Shown in pieces: positions 37,723-45,538 of a DNA stretch of 64,000 bases. Each line of letters begins with the position of its first letter. Positions within the stretch are counted from its first letter, which is position 1. The translations under genes and the position numbers were made by a program. The notes beneath the pieces are model-generated. The model searched no databases. It saw only the letters and a program-made list of their open reading frames with translations, and had not been told where the DNA came from. The DNA is taken from assembly GCF_002873335.1 (NCBI RefSeq), contig NZ_MCUW01000010.1, positions 133,890 to 197,889 on the forward strand. The letters run 5' to 3'. The stretch comes from Vibrio sp. 10N.286.49.B1 (GTDB lineage Bacteria; Pseudomonadota; Gammaproteobacteria; Enterobacterales; Vibrionaceae).

Positions 37723-37754
37723 GTACAATATTATTAATAAAAACAATATTGTAC
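37723..37754. terminator. AT-rich hairpin between convergent c-di-GMP genes
   Basis: GTACAATATT (37723-37732) and AATATTGTAC (37745-37754) form a 10-bp stem with a 12-nt loop between the HD-GYP operon and the convergent diguanylate cyclase. Low GC and no U-tract make it a weak terminator. The preceding 230 bases show nothing else. Confidence 0.5.
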
Positions 37755-37769
37755 GATGGTGTATGTTTG

Positions 37770-38792
37770 TTAGAACGGCATGACACGATTGCGGCCGGTG
37801 CGTTTTGCATCGTATAGTTGTTTGTCTGCTCTGCCGACTAGGTCTTCGTAGGTATCTCCTTCTGCAAACTCAGCAACACCAAAAGAAGCCGTCACATTGC
37901 CCATTTTATTGCCTGTTTTTCGATCGGTAATGGCCATTTTTTCTATCGACAATCGAACCGCTTCTGCCATTTGGCGAGCCACACGCAACGATTTGTTTGG
38001 CACAATCAGGGCAAACTCCTCACCACCAAAACGGTAGGCACTGATGCCTCCCTTGCAGGCTTGTTTAAGGCGCTGAGCAATACCTTTTAAGATGGTGTCT
38101 CCAAATAGATGCCCAAGATCATCGTTGAACTTCTTAAAGTGGTCAATATCGAGAAAAATCAGGCTCATTGGCTGCTTGGCATCGCAAAACATCGTTAGAT
38201 CAGTGTCAAAGGCACCACGGTTATAAATGGACGTCAAACTATCAAACATGGCATTGCACTGTACTTTTGCTAGCTGTGTTTTAAGGCGACTGATTTCGTC
38301 ACTGGCATTTTTAAGTTGATTGTGAATAAAGTCAGTTGAGTGCCGAATATCATTCGCATCATCGACAAGATCCTGTATCAGCGGCATGACTTCATCCAGT
38401 GTTGGATTATTGTTAGCATCGATGCTGGAACTAATGTCATCAAAGCTTTTGCTTAAGATCTTCGAAAAGTCAGAGGTATCTGAAATGGCGTCGGTCATTG
38501 AGCTGGAGACTTCAGTGACCAATGCTTCCAAGTTTGTTTTCAAGTGAGTTAGATCTACCGTCGCTTTGCCAGATATGTGTTCTCGATATAACTCGACGGA
38601 ACGAACGGGCGGCAACACATTATGCTCGATAAGAAGAGAGTCCACTTCATGGTTTAGCTCTGGAATCGTTTGTTCAACGTAGGTGTACCACAAAGCATAA
38701 TTGGCAGGCGTCGCAGGCACATGGTGTTTAACCATCAGTGGTACTGCTTTTTTCAGATTCGCGGCTGATTTTTGGAAATCGTTTTTTTTCAT
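37770..38792 (-). CDS. GGDEF diguanylate cyclase with N-terminal helical domain
   Basis: The 340-residue cytoplasmic protein has a helical N-terminal region (residues 1-170, with HHVPATPANYALWYTYVEQ, common in proteobacterial diguanylate cyclases) and a GGDEF domain (FDSLTSIYNRGAFDTDL). The active motif GGEEF is at residues 256-260. The inhibitory RxxD site is absent (KGGI at that position), so it may lack product feedback, unlike the cyclase at 23993. It converges on the tandem HD-GYP phosphodiesterase genes. Confidence 0.9.
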   Translation of the reverse strand: MKKNDFQKSAANLKKAVPLMVKHHVPATPANYALWYTYVEQTIPELNHEVDSLLIEHNVLPPVRSVELYREHISGKATVDLTHLKTNLEALVTEVSSSMTDAISDTSDFSKILSKSFDDISSSIDANNNPTLDEVMPLIQDLVDDANDIRHSTDFIHNQLKNASDEISRLKTQLAKVQCNAMFDSLTSIYNRGAFDTDLTMFCDAKQPMSLIFLDIDHFKKFNDDLGHLFGDTILKGIAQRLKQACKGGISAYRFGGEEFALIVPNKSLRVARQMAEAVRLSIEKMAITDRKTGNKMGNVTASFGVAEFAEGDTYEDLVGRADKQLYDAKRTGRNRVMPF

Positions 38793-39170
38793 GGTTTCTT
38801 ACTGGTCCCTAACACATTTTTCCATTTGCGAATTGTTTGAATGTGACAAGTACAGATTGACAATGCGCTGCTCTAGGTTGTGATTATCTAATGAGTTCTT
38901 TAATTTGTCACTTTTGATTACTCAGTTTTTGAAAATGGGCCTCATTTTTGATTCAAAAGCTTGGTGTTTACCCTGTTTTATTCTTTTATTTATTGATGCT
39001 AATTATTGTAAATTGAGGATGAAGACAATATTTGGATTGGAAGTAATAAAGTCGGGTTTATCAAATTATGGAATCATTTTGACATAAACGACAATTATCC
39101 AAGATAAACTGCACGCTGTTGTCTGTATTTATCTATCATTGACATTAAGGACTGTTTATAAGGAGTATTC
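38793..39170. other. Intergenic region between divergent genes
   Basis: About 380 AT-rich bases contain the promoters of the diguanylate cyclase (left) and the PhzF operon (right). I see no repeat, RNA or convincing small gene. Confidence 0.4.
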
Positions 39171-39971
39171 ATGCAGTTATCGATATATCAGGTAAATGCA
39201 TTTACTAGCGAACCCTTTAAGGGGAACCCCGCTGGTGTTTGTATTACAGAGTCACCATTACCGGCATCATTGATGTTGTCTATTGCCAAGGAAATGGCGA
39301 TATCAGAAACTGCGTTTTTGTCACTTTCTGATAATCGACTCCGTTGGTTTACGCCCAAGGTTGAAGTGGCGTTATGTGGCCATGGAACATTAGCCACAGT
39401 CAAAGTCATGGACGAAAAAGGCTTACTTGACGCAGACGGTAAGGTTACCTTCCACACCTTATCGGGTGATCTTCATGCGCAGAAAACAGGTGAACGTATC
39501 TCGCTCGACTTTCCTTTATATCGTGCAGAAGAAGCCTCAAAAAATACACAACATAAATGTGAAGCGTTAGGGCTAAAACAAGATGATGTGGTGTTCTGGG
39601 GAGAATTTGAGGGAGGGAAAGATTTTGTCGTATTGAAGCATGAAGAACATTTGCGTCAGGTTACACCAAATTATCACCAGCTCGTGGCATGCGAAGGTCG
39701 CGCGATGGTGCTTACCGCACAATCGAACCGTACCGACATTGATTTTATTGCCCGTTATTTTGCTCCATGGGTTGGTGTTGATGAAGACCCAGTGACCGGT
39801 TCAGCGTATTGCGCATTGGCGCCTTACTGGGCTAAGCAACTAAATAAATGCTCACTTGTCGGTTACCAAGCCTCAGAGCGTGGTGGCTATGTCGCGATGA
39901 TGCTGAAAGAAGATAGAATTGAGTTGACCGGTCAGGCCGTCACGTTGATCCGTGGTGAAATCAGTGTCTGA
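39171..39971 (+). CDS. PhzF-family isomerase/epimerase-like protein
   Basis: The 266-residue protein matches the PhzF/DapF-like fold: FKGNPAGVC at the start, the catalytic Glu in ISETAFL (about residue 45), and DEDPVTGSAYCALAPYW near residue 205. PhzF itself isomerises a phenazine precursor, but most family members outside phenazine clusters have unknown substrates. AAGGAG lies six bases before the ATG. It is first of three overlapping genes (PhzF, HD hydrolase, GNAT). Confidence 0.9.
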   Translation: MQLSIYQVNAFTSEPFKGNPAGVCITESPLPASLMLSIAKEMAISETAFLSLSDNRLRWFTPKVEVALCGHGTLATVKVMDEKGLLDADGKVTFHTLSGDLHAQKTGERISLDFPLYRAEEASKNTQHKCEALGLKQDDVVFWGEFEGGKDFVVLKHEEHLRQVTPNYHQLVACEGRAMVLTAQSNRTDIDFIARYFAPWVGVDEDPVTGSAYCALAPYWAKQLNKCSLVGYQASERGGYVAMMLKEDRIELTGQAVTLIRGEISV

Positions 39972-40671
39972 TAATACAGTGCTTGATAAAACTATGTTCA
40001 ATGAAAGCCCATTGAATGAAACTGAGCTTAATGAGGCCGCATTTAACGAGACTTGGAAGCCCGAATTACTGAGATTTATTCAACAGGAAATGGTGACGGA
40101 TGCGGCACATGATATTCAACATGTTGCTAGAGTGGTAAATACTGCGACCCGCCTTTCTGAGACAGAAGGTGGCGATTTATATGTCGTGCTTCCAGCGGCA
40201 TATCTGCACGATTGCTTCACTTACCCCAAAGACCATCCTGACAGAAAACACAGCGCTTTTATCGCCGCGGATAAAGCCTGCGAATTTTTATCGAGTATTC
40301 ATTACCCAAATCAGTATTTAAACGCTATTCATCACGCCATCGTTGCACACAGTTATTCTGCAAATGTGGCACCGACTACGCGTGAAGCCATGATCGTGCA
40401 AGATGCCGATCGGCTTGATGCGTTGGGGGCGATTGGGATAACACGTTGTATTCAAGTATCGGCGAGTTTACAGCGAACCCTGTATTCAAATGACGATCCA
40501 TTTTGTCGTGAGAGAGCCCCCGACGATAGTCAGTTTACGCTGGATCATTTTTATACCAAGTTGTTTTCGATTGCAGACACAATGAACACCTCGGCAGGTC
40601 AAGCTGAAGCTCAAAACCGAGTCGAATGTATGCAATATTATTTAACGCAGTTAAGCAGAGAAATATCATGA
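39952..40671 (+). CDS. HD-domain phosphohydrolase, YedJ-like
   Basis: The 239-residue protein has an HD metal-dependent phosphohydrolase core: DAAHDIQHVARV, LHDC at about residue 86, a central IVAHS and QDADRLDALGAIGITR. This resembles E. coli YedJ. The start is uncertain: GTG at 39952 overlaps the PhzF end by 20 nt, another GTG is at 39964 and an ATG at 39994. Just after that ATG, four five-residue repeats of the form [F/L]NExx (39994-40056) precede the domain and look like a low-complexity addition. It is coupled to the GNAT gene by an ATGA overlap. Substrate unknown. Confidence 0.83.
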   Translation: MVKSVSDNTVLDKTMFNESPLNETELNEAAFNETWKPELLRFIQQEMVTDAAHDIQHVARVVNTATRLSETEGGDLYVVLPAAYLHDCFTYPKDHPDRKHSAFIAADKACEFLSSIHYPNQYLNAIHHAIVAHSYSANVAPTTREAMIVQDADRLDALGAIGITRCIQVSASLQRTLYSNDDPFCRERAPDDSQFTLDHFYTKLFSIADTMNTSAGQAEAQNRVECMQYYLTQLSREIS

Positions 40672-40904
40672 TTGAACACCAGATGGATAGGAAGCGATTT
40701 GTGTACAGCAAAGAGGGGCAGGAAGGTATATTAGATTACAAATTGACGGGTAATACCGTTAACTTTACTCATACGTTTGTACCGGATGCCTTCCGTGGTC
40801 AAGGGGTCGCTAAACAACTGGTCGAGCAAGGGTTGAGCTGGGCTAGGGAACAAGGTTATGAAATAGAAGCCGACTGTTGGTATGTGGCCAAGGCGCTAAG
40901 TTAG
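40668..40904 (+). CDS. Small GNAT-fold N-acetyltransferase (YjdJ-like)
   Basis: The 78-residue protein has the compact GNAT motif FVPDAFRGQGVAKQLVEQGLSWAREQG (acetyl-CoA binding R-G-Q-G-V-A) and the terminal EADCWYVAKAL. This is the short acetyltransferase family seen in YjdJ and relatives, about 90 aa. The ATG at 40668 overlaps the previous stop as ATGA; longer frames begin inside the HD gene. Its substrate is unknown. It closes the three-gene operon before a strong terminator. Confidence 0.83.
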   Translation: MIEHQMDRKRFVYSKEGQEGILDYKLTGNTVNFTHTFVPDAFRGQGVAKQLVEQGLSWAREQGYEIEADCWYVAKALS

Positions 40905-40948
40905 GGTTTTCTTTGTTGACTCTATATTGAAGCATGATGCGCAAAAGA

Positions 40949-40980
40949 AAAGGGATGCCGGCTGAGTGGCATCCCTTTTT
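40949..40980. terminator. Bidirectional terminator
   Basis: AAAGGGATGCC (40949-40959) and GGCATCCCTTT (40968-40978) form an 11-bp stem with T5 on the right and A-rich sequence on the left, between the GNAT and nhaC-like genes that converge. Confidence 0.88.
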
Positions 40981-41009
40981 AGTTTTACCTTTTGAGCCTA
41001 TCTCTTAAC

Positions 41010-42485
41010 TTAGGCAACCACGATAAAGAATAGGGTAGTAGCAACAATACCGATCAATGCGTATGGAAACTGGGTGGTGGCGTGTTGCATTGATGTACAG
41101 CCAGATCCCTGTGCGGACAGCACGGTAGAGTCACTAAAGAAGCATGAGTGACTCCCTGCCGCAGACGCCGAAAGCATCGCTGCAATGGTAAGGTGCAATG
41201 GAACACCAATTTGGTTAGCTAGGGGTAAAATAATGGGCATCGCTACCGCAAATGTTCCCCATGATGATGCTGACGCAAACACCAAGCCACCCGTAATCAA
41301 GAAGATCAGTGCTGGAAAATATTGCGCTGACAAGTACGGACTTGCCGTTTCGATAACAAACTGAGTAAGCCCCAGTGAGTCGTTGACGCTCTTTAGCATG
41401 AAGCCGCCGATCACGGTTGCTAGAGGTAACAACATCACCTTGATACCGTCATAGACTGCATCAAATAGCTCGTTCATTGTGACGAGTTTTTGGATGCCAT
41501 AGAAACAGATAGTAAAGACAATGGCGACGAATACGCCCGCTAATAGGTCAATACCAAAATACCAACTCGCACCGACAAGAACAACCATTGGCAGCATGAA
41601 GTTGATCAAACCCATAGTTGGATTTGAATGCGCTTTAATGTCAGCGCCAAAATCAATATCGGTGGCGCCATCTGGCTTCACTTGACCCGCTTTTGCTCTC
41701 GCTTCTGCCGTTTTCATTGCGCCGAGATCTGGCATTTTTCCCATTGCGACTAAGAACACAATGATGAGGGTTACCCAGCCGTAAGCCATGTAAGGAATGG
41801 CTTGTATATAAGCCGCTATCCCTTGACCCGGTTCGGCGACGCCATTCGCTTCTAATAACGAGCTAAAGAAGATGGCCCAAGTGGAGATCGGCACTAATAT
41901 ACAGATTGGGGCGGCCGTTGAGTCCACCATGTACGCCAGTTTCTCACGAGAAACTTGGTAGCTGTCGGTGATTTTTTTCATCGATGAAGAGATAGCAATC
42001 GCATTTAAGTAGTCATCAATAAAGATCAAAATACCGAGGAAAAAGGTCATTAAAAGCGATTGATTACGGCTTTTTACTTTATTGACGAGCATGTCACTGA
42101 AACTGAGAATACTACCCCCTTTTTCAAGAACAGCGATGAGTCCCCCCATCAAACCGCACACGAGAATAATCCATGCAATGGTTTCGTTCATCATGACATC
42201 CATAGAAATGCCAACAATCTGTTGAACGGCCTCTGAAGGATTAATCAGTAGAACGCCTGCAATTGTGCCACTAAATAGAGCTTCAACGGTACGGTGCGTA
42301 GTCAGAGCGAAGACAAGCACTAAACTGGTGGGTAATAGGCTCATCCACCCATAGCTCTCACCGGGGACGTGATTTAGGCCGATCGTAGTAAAAGTAATGA
42401 ACAGAAACACAATCGATAAGCTTACCGCGACATGTTTACTGCTTAACTTGAATGGCGCGTCCAGCGCCTTGGTTTGCGTAGTCAT
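41010..42485 (-). CDS. NhaC-family sodium-coupled transporter, probable polyamine-locus permease
   Basis: This 491-residue inner-membrane protein of the NhaC/ion-transporter superfamily has about 11-12 hydrophobic segments and typical stretches IDDYLNAIAISSSMKKITD, STAAPICILVPISTWA and SAAGSHSCFFSDSTVLS. NhaC proteins exchange Na+ and H+, and several relatives move amino or organic acids. It lies 18 nt after puuA on the same strand, in the position where E. coli has the putrescine importer puuP. No other transporter is in the locus, so a role in putrescine, agmatine or related uptake is an attractive inference. AAGGAA precedes the ATG. Confidence 0.85.
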   Translation of the reverse strand: MTTQTKALDAPFKLSSKHVAVSLSIVFLFITFTTIGLNHVPGESYGWMSLLPTSLVLVFALTTHRTVEALFSGTIAGVLLINPSEAVQQIVGISMDVMMNETIAWIILVCGLMGGLIAVLEKGGSILSFSDMLVNKVKSRNQSLLMTFFLGILIFIDDYLNAIAISSSMKKITDSYQVSREKLAYMVDSTAAPICILVPISTWAIFFSSLLEANGVAEPGQGIAAYIQAIPYMAYGWVTLIIVFLVAMGKMPDLGAMKTAEARAKAGQVKPDGATDIDFGADIKAHSNPTMGLINFMLPMVVLVGASWYFGIDLLAGVFVAIVFTICFYGIQKLVTMNELFDAVYDGIKVMLLPLATVIGGFMLKSVNDSLGLTQFVIETASPYLSAQYFPALIFLITGGLVFASASSWGTFAVAMPIILPLANQIGVPLHLTIAAMLSASAAGSHSCFFSDSTVLSAQGSGCTSMQHATTQFPYALIGIVATTLFFIVVA

Positions 42486-42503
42486 AAAAACAAATTCCTT
42501 CTG

Positions 42504-43847
42504 TTATGCCGAGTGTAACATCCAGTCGATTTCTAGCGGCGTGATAATGCGCTCAAACTCAACGAGTTCACTTCGTTTGCAAGCAAGATAGAGGTCAATG
42601 AAGTCCTTCGAGAAATATTCACCTAACTCACTGCTTTCTAATTGAGTTAGGGCGTCAGACATACGGGTAGGTAGGTCAACAGCATTATCGCTCAGAGCCG
42701 GAGGACATTGATCTTGGTTATAATTTTTACTCGCTAATACGGCTGAAAGTACTACGGCAGCGAGAATGTATGGGTTCACATCGGCACCTGCAATTCGGTG
42801 CTCTATACGACGGTTTTTACCGTCACTAATGGGAATTCGAAGGGCAACACCGCGATGGTTTTCGCCCCAGTCAGCTTTGGTTGGTACGTACGCACCAGGG
42901 ACAAAGCGACGGTAGGAGTTAACGTTGGGACATAGCAGCGCCATGGCATCAGAAATGTGCGATAGCATTGCCGTTAGGGTTTGATAGAAGAGCGGACTCG
43001 CAGAGTCATCAGACTGGGTGAAGAGGTTGTCACCGTTGCTATCAACGAGACTTAAGTGCATGTGCTGGCCATTGCCTGCTTCTTCAAGGAATGGCTTGGC
43101 CATAAAGGTCGCATCAAAGCCATGTTTGTGCGCGACTTGCTTGATAAGACGCTTAGAAAAGATGATTTCATCACACACGCGGAGTACATCTTGAGAATGG
43201 TTGAAGTTAATCTCAAACTGGCCCGGTGCCGATTCAGATAGCGCACCTGCAGTATTTAAGCCTTGCTCAGATGCCGCGTTGTTTAAGTCCGCTAGAAAAT
43301 CAGCGTAATCATCGAGCCCGTCGACATCATAGACTTCTGTGTCGCGCTCTCGACGGTTTTTTGTTGGGTTAATCGCCGTTTGTAGTTCGCCATTTTCACC
43401 GCGCACTTTATCAATCAAATAAAATTCAAGCTCTAACGCAACCACTGGAAATTGATTGTTGCTGTGAAGCTGGCCAAGCATACGTTCAATAATGTTACGG
43501 ATAAAGAGATGGTGAGGCGTTTTACCATCATCTTCCATCATACTCAGTAAAACCTGACCGGTTTGAGATTTAGCCGTTGGCAGTAAGCTACCTAGTACAG
43601 GGAAACACAGATTGTCAGGTTCACCTAGATCCTCTCCCAGTCCAGCTGACTCAACGACGGCACCTTTTGTATCGAGTGTAATCGTTGATAGAGGAAGCGC
43701 GACACCTTTGGCCAGTTTATCGAGCGCATTGACTGGGATTCGCTTGCCTCGTGGTGTGCCATTGAGGTCGGTGAATATAAGGTCAACGTATTCGATTGTT
43801 GGCCATTTTTGGCGAAAATTTTTAACTTCCTGTAGATATGCTTCCAT
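42504..43847 (-). CDS. puuA: Gamma-glutamylputrescine synthetase
   Basis: The 447-residue enzyme belongs to the glutamine-synthetase fold and joins glutamate to putrescine with ATP, the first step of the Puu pathway. Visible family motifs are VDLIFTDLNGTPRGKRIP, ALELEFYLID, PGQFEINFNHSQD, HMHLSL and NRRIEHRIAGADVNPYI. The length and the lack of the adenylylation loop separate it from GlnA. AGGAG lies nine bases before the ATG. It is divergent from puuD, and the shared region carries three TCGAAC motifs proposed as PuuR sites. A glutamylpolyamine synthetase of slightly different specificity is the main alternative. Confidence 0.88.
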   Translation of the reverse strand: MEAYLQEVKNFRQKWPTIEYVDLIFTDLNGTPRGKRIPVNALDKLAKGVALPLSTITLDTKGAVVESAGLGEDLGEPDNLCFPVLGSLLPTAKSQTGQVLLSMMEDDGKTPHHLFIRNIIERMLGQLHSNNQFPVVALELEFYLIDKVRGENGELQTAINPTKNRRERDTEVYDVDGLDDYADFLADLNNAASEQGLNTAGALSESAPGQFEINFNHSQDVLRVCDEIIFSKRLIKQVAHKHGFDATFMAKPFLEEAGNGQHMHLSLVDSNGDNLFTQSDDSASPLFYQTLTAMLSHISDAMALLCPNVNSYRRFVPGAYVPTKADWGENHRGVALRIPISDGKNRRIEHRIAGADVNPYILAAVVLSAVLASKNYNQDQCPPALSDNAVDLPTRMSDALTQLESSELGEYFSKDFIDLYLACKRSELVEFERIITPLEIDWMLHSA

Positions 43848-44054
43848 CTTTATTACTCCTAATTACCCAACGTAACGTTATTTACACCATGCTGACTTAA
43901 CAATTTCACTACAAAATCCACGGCAAAGTTAGGGTTATTGATTGAAATTCAATTTAAATTATTGATTTAAAATTGTTTTTAGTTATTTTTTGTTGTTTTT
44001 AACTTGTTATCGGTTAACTAATTTGTAACAGTTGATGCTCTTTTGCTCAATATA

Positions 44055-44179
44055 TCGAACGAAATTAGTCTTTTTTTTAACCAAAATAGGGATACTAGTC
44101 ACACTTTGGCATCTATTTCGAACAATGATGTTGATAATTTCGCACGCTGATTGTAGGGTTTTTGTTAAATAAATCGAAC
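44055..44179. promoter_or_regulatory. Three predicted PuuR operator motifs
   Basis: TCGAAC occurs at 44055-44060, 44118-44123 and 44174-44179, each preceded by an A/T-rich stretch ending in A or T (ATATCGAAC, TATTTCGAAC, AAATCGAAC). They resemble the ATAATGAACA core of the E. coli PuuR site. All three lie in the puuA-puuD divergent region, the last within the puuD leader. Such clustering suggests cooperative repression. Confidence 0.55.
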
Positions 44180-44191
44180 ATGGATGTAATG

Positions 44192-44938
44192 ATGTCTGAA
44201 ACTAGAAAACCGATTATTGGACTCGTAAGTTGCAGGAAGTCATTAGGTGGCTACCAGATTCAGTCATTAAATGAGTTCTATCTTCAGGCAATTAAGGATT
44301 TTGGCGGGACGGCAATCATTTTGCCTTCATCTATAGAAGCGTCAGAGTTTGACCGTATCGTTGGAATTTGTGATGGATTAGTGTTTCCTGGCAGCCATTC
44401 AAACGTCGCACCCCACCGTTATGATGGTACGCATGAAGAAGCCAAAAAAGATGAAGATCGTGATGAATTGGCATTAACACTCATTCGTTACGCGTTAGAC
44501 AAAAATATCCCGTGTCTGGGCATTTGTCGTGGCTTCCAAGAGATGAACGTTGCGCTTGGCGGGTCGCTTGACCCTGCGGTTCATGAGTCTGGGTATGATG
44601 ATCATCGTGAAAATCCAGTAGAAAACTTTGAAGAGAAGTATGCACCAGCTCATCCTGTATTCGTAGAACCGGGTGGTGTTGTATCTCAATGGTTAACACA
44701 AGCCCAATGGAACAATACTCAGTCATTTGAGGTAAACACCCTTCATAACCAAGGGATTAAAACGCTAGCAAGTGCATTACGAGTGGAAGCGAAAGCACCC
44801 GATGGATTGGTTGAAGCATTTAGCTTGCCAGGGCAAAAATACTTTGTTGGCGTGCAGTGGCACCCAGAATGGGAAGCCAAACACAATCATTTCTCACAAA
44901 TTTTATTTAAAGAATTTATTATGTCCGCCTCAGATTGA
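44192..44938 (+). CDS. puuD: Gamma-glutamyl-GABA hydrolase
   Basis: This 248-residue class I glutamine-amidotransferase-fold enzyme frees GABA from gamma-glutamyl-GABA. The nucleophile is the Cys in PCLGICRGFQEMN, and the catalytic His is in VQWHPEWE. It starts MSETRKPIIGLVSCR, like E. coli PuuD. The frame extends upstream to 44162, and ATGs at 44180 and 44189 are alternatives; 44192 has GGA at the best distance. puuR follows after 16 nt, then puuC and puuB. Confidence 0.9.
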   Translation: MSETRKPIIGLVSCRKSLGGYQIQSLNEFYLQAIKDFGGTAIILPSSIEASEFDRIVGICDGLVFPGSHSNVAPHRYDGTHEEAKKDEDRDELALTLIRYALDKNIPCLGICRGFQEMNVALGGSLDPAVHESGYDDHRENPVENFEEKYAPAHPVFVEPGGVVSQWLTQAQWNNTQSFEVNTLHNQGIKTLASALRVEAKAPDGLVEAFSLPGQKYFVGVQWHPEWEAKHNHFSQILFKEFIMSASD

Positions 44939-44954
44939 TTTAAGGACCGAATAA

Positions 44955-45512
44955 ATGGACAACCACCAAATTGGTAAAAATATTGCTCAACTTAGAAAAG
45001 AGCGTGGATGGTCACAAAGAGAATTAGCAGAGAGAGCCGGCATTACACATAGTGCGATCTCTTCGATAGAGAATGGAAAAGTTAGTCCGTCAGTGAGTTC
45101 GTTGCAAAAAATAGTGAACGAATTTTCATTGTCGCTCTCAGAGTTTTTCACGCTGGAGCAACAGAACGAGAAAGTAATCAAGGTATTGGTTAAGCAAGAA
45201 GAGCTCATTGAAATAGGCAGTAAGTTGGTCTCAATGAAGCTGGTCAGCAATGGCAGCAACAAACAGGAAATTGGCTTTCTAATTGAGGAATATGCCCCGA
45301 ATAGCACCACAGGGTCAGCCAATATTAAACATGAAGGTGAGGAAGTCGGCACCGTGTTAGACGGTGAGATTGAACTGGAATACGACGGCGAGACTTATCT
45401 TGTGAAAACAGGTGAGTCTTATGTTATCGACACCACGATTCCTCATAAATTTACCAACCACTCCGATAAGGCATGCAGAATGATTAGTGCCCATACGCCT
45501 AAAGCATTCTAG
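44955..45512 (+). CDS. puuR: Putrescine utilisation repressor (XRE-cupin)
   Basis: The 185-residue regulator has an XRE helix-turn-helix (residues 5-60, QRELAERAGITHSAISSIENGK) and a C-terminal cupin domain (residues 110-180, HEGEEVGTVLDGEIEL and PHKFTNHS). This is the PuuR layout, in which putrescine binding to the cupin releases the repressor. AAGGA precedes the ATG. It lies inside the operon it is expected to control, between puuD and puuC, as in E. coli. Confidence 0.9.
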   Translation: MDNHQIGKNIAQLRKERGWSQRELAERAGITHSAISSIENGKVSPSVSSLQKIVNEFSLSLSEFFTLEQQNEKVIKVLVKQEELIEIGSKLVSMKLVSNGSNKQEIGFLIEEYAPNSTTGSANIKHEGEEVGTVLDGEIELEYDGETYLVKTGESYVIDTTIPHKFTNHSDKACRMISAHTPKAF

Positions 45513-45538
45513 CACCTTGAGGTCAGCAAGGAGCGAGT

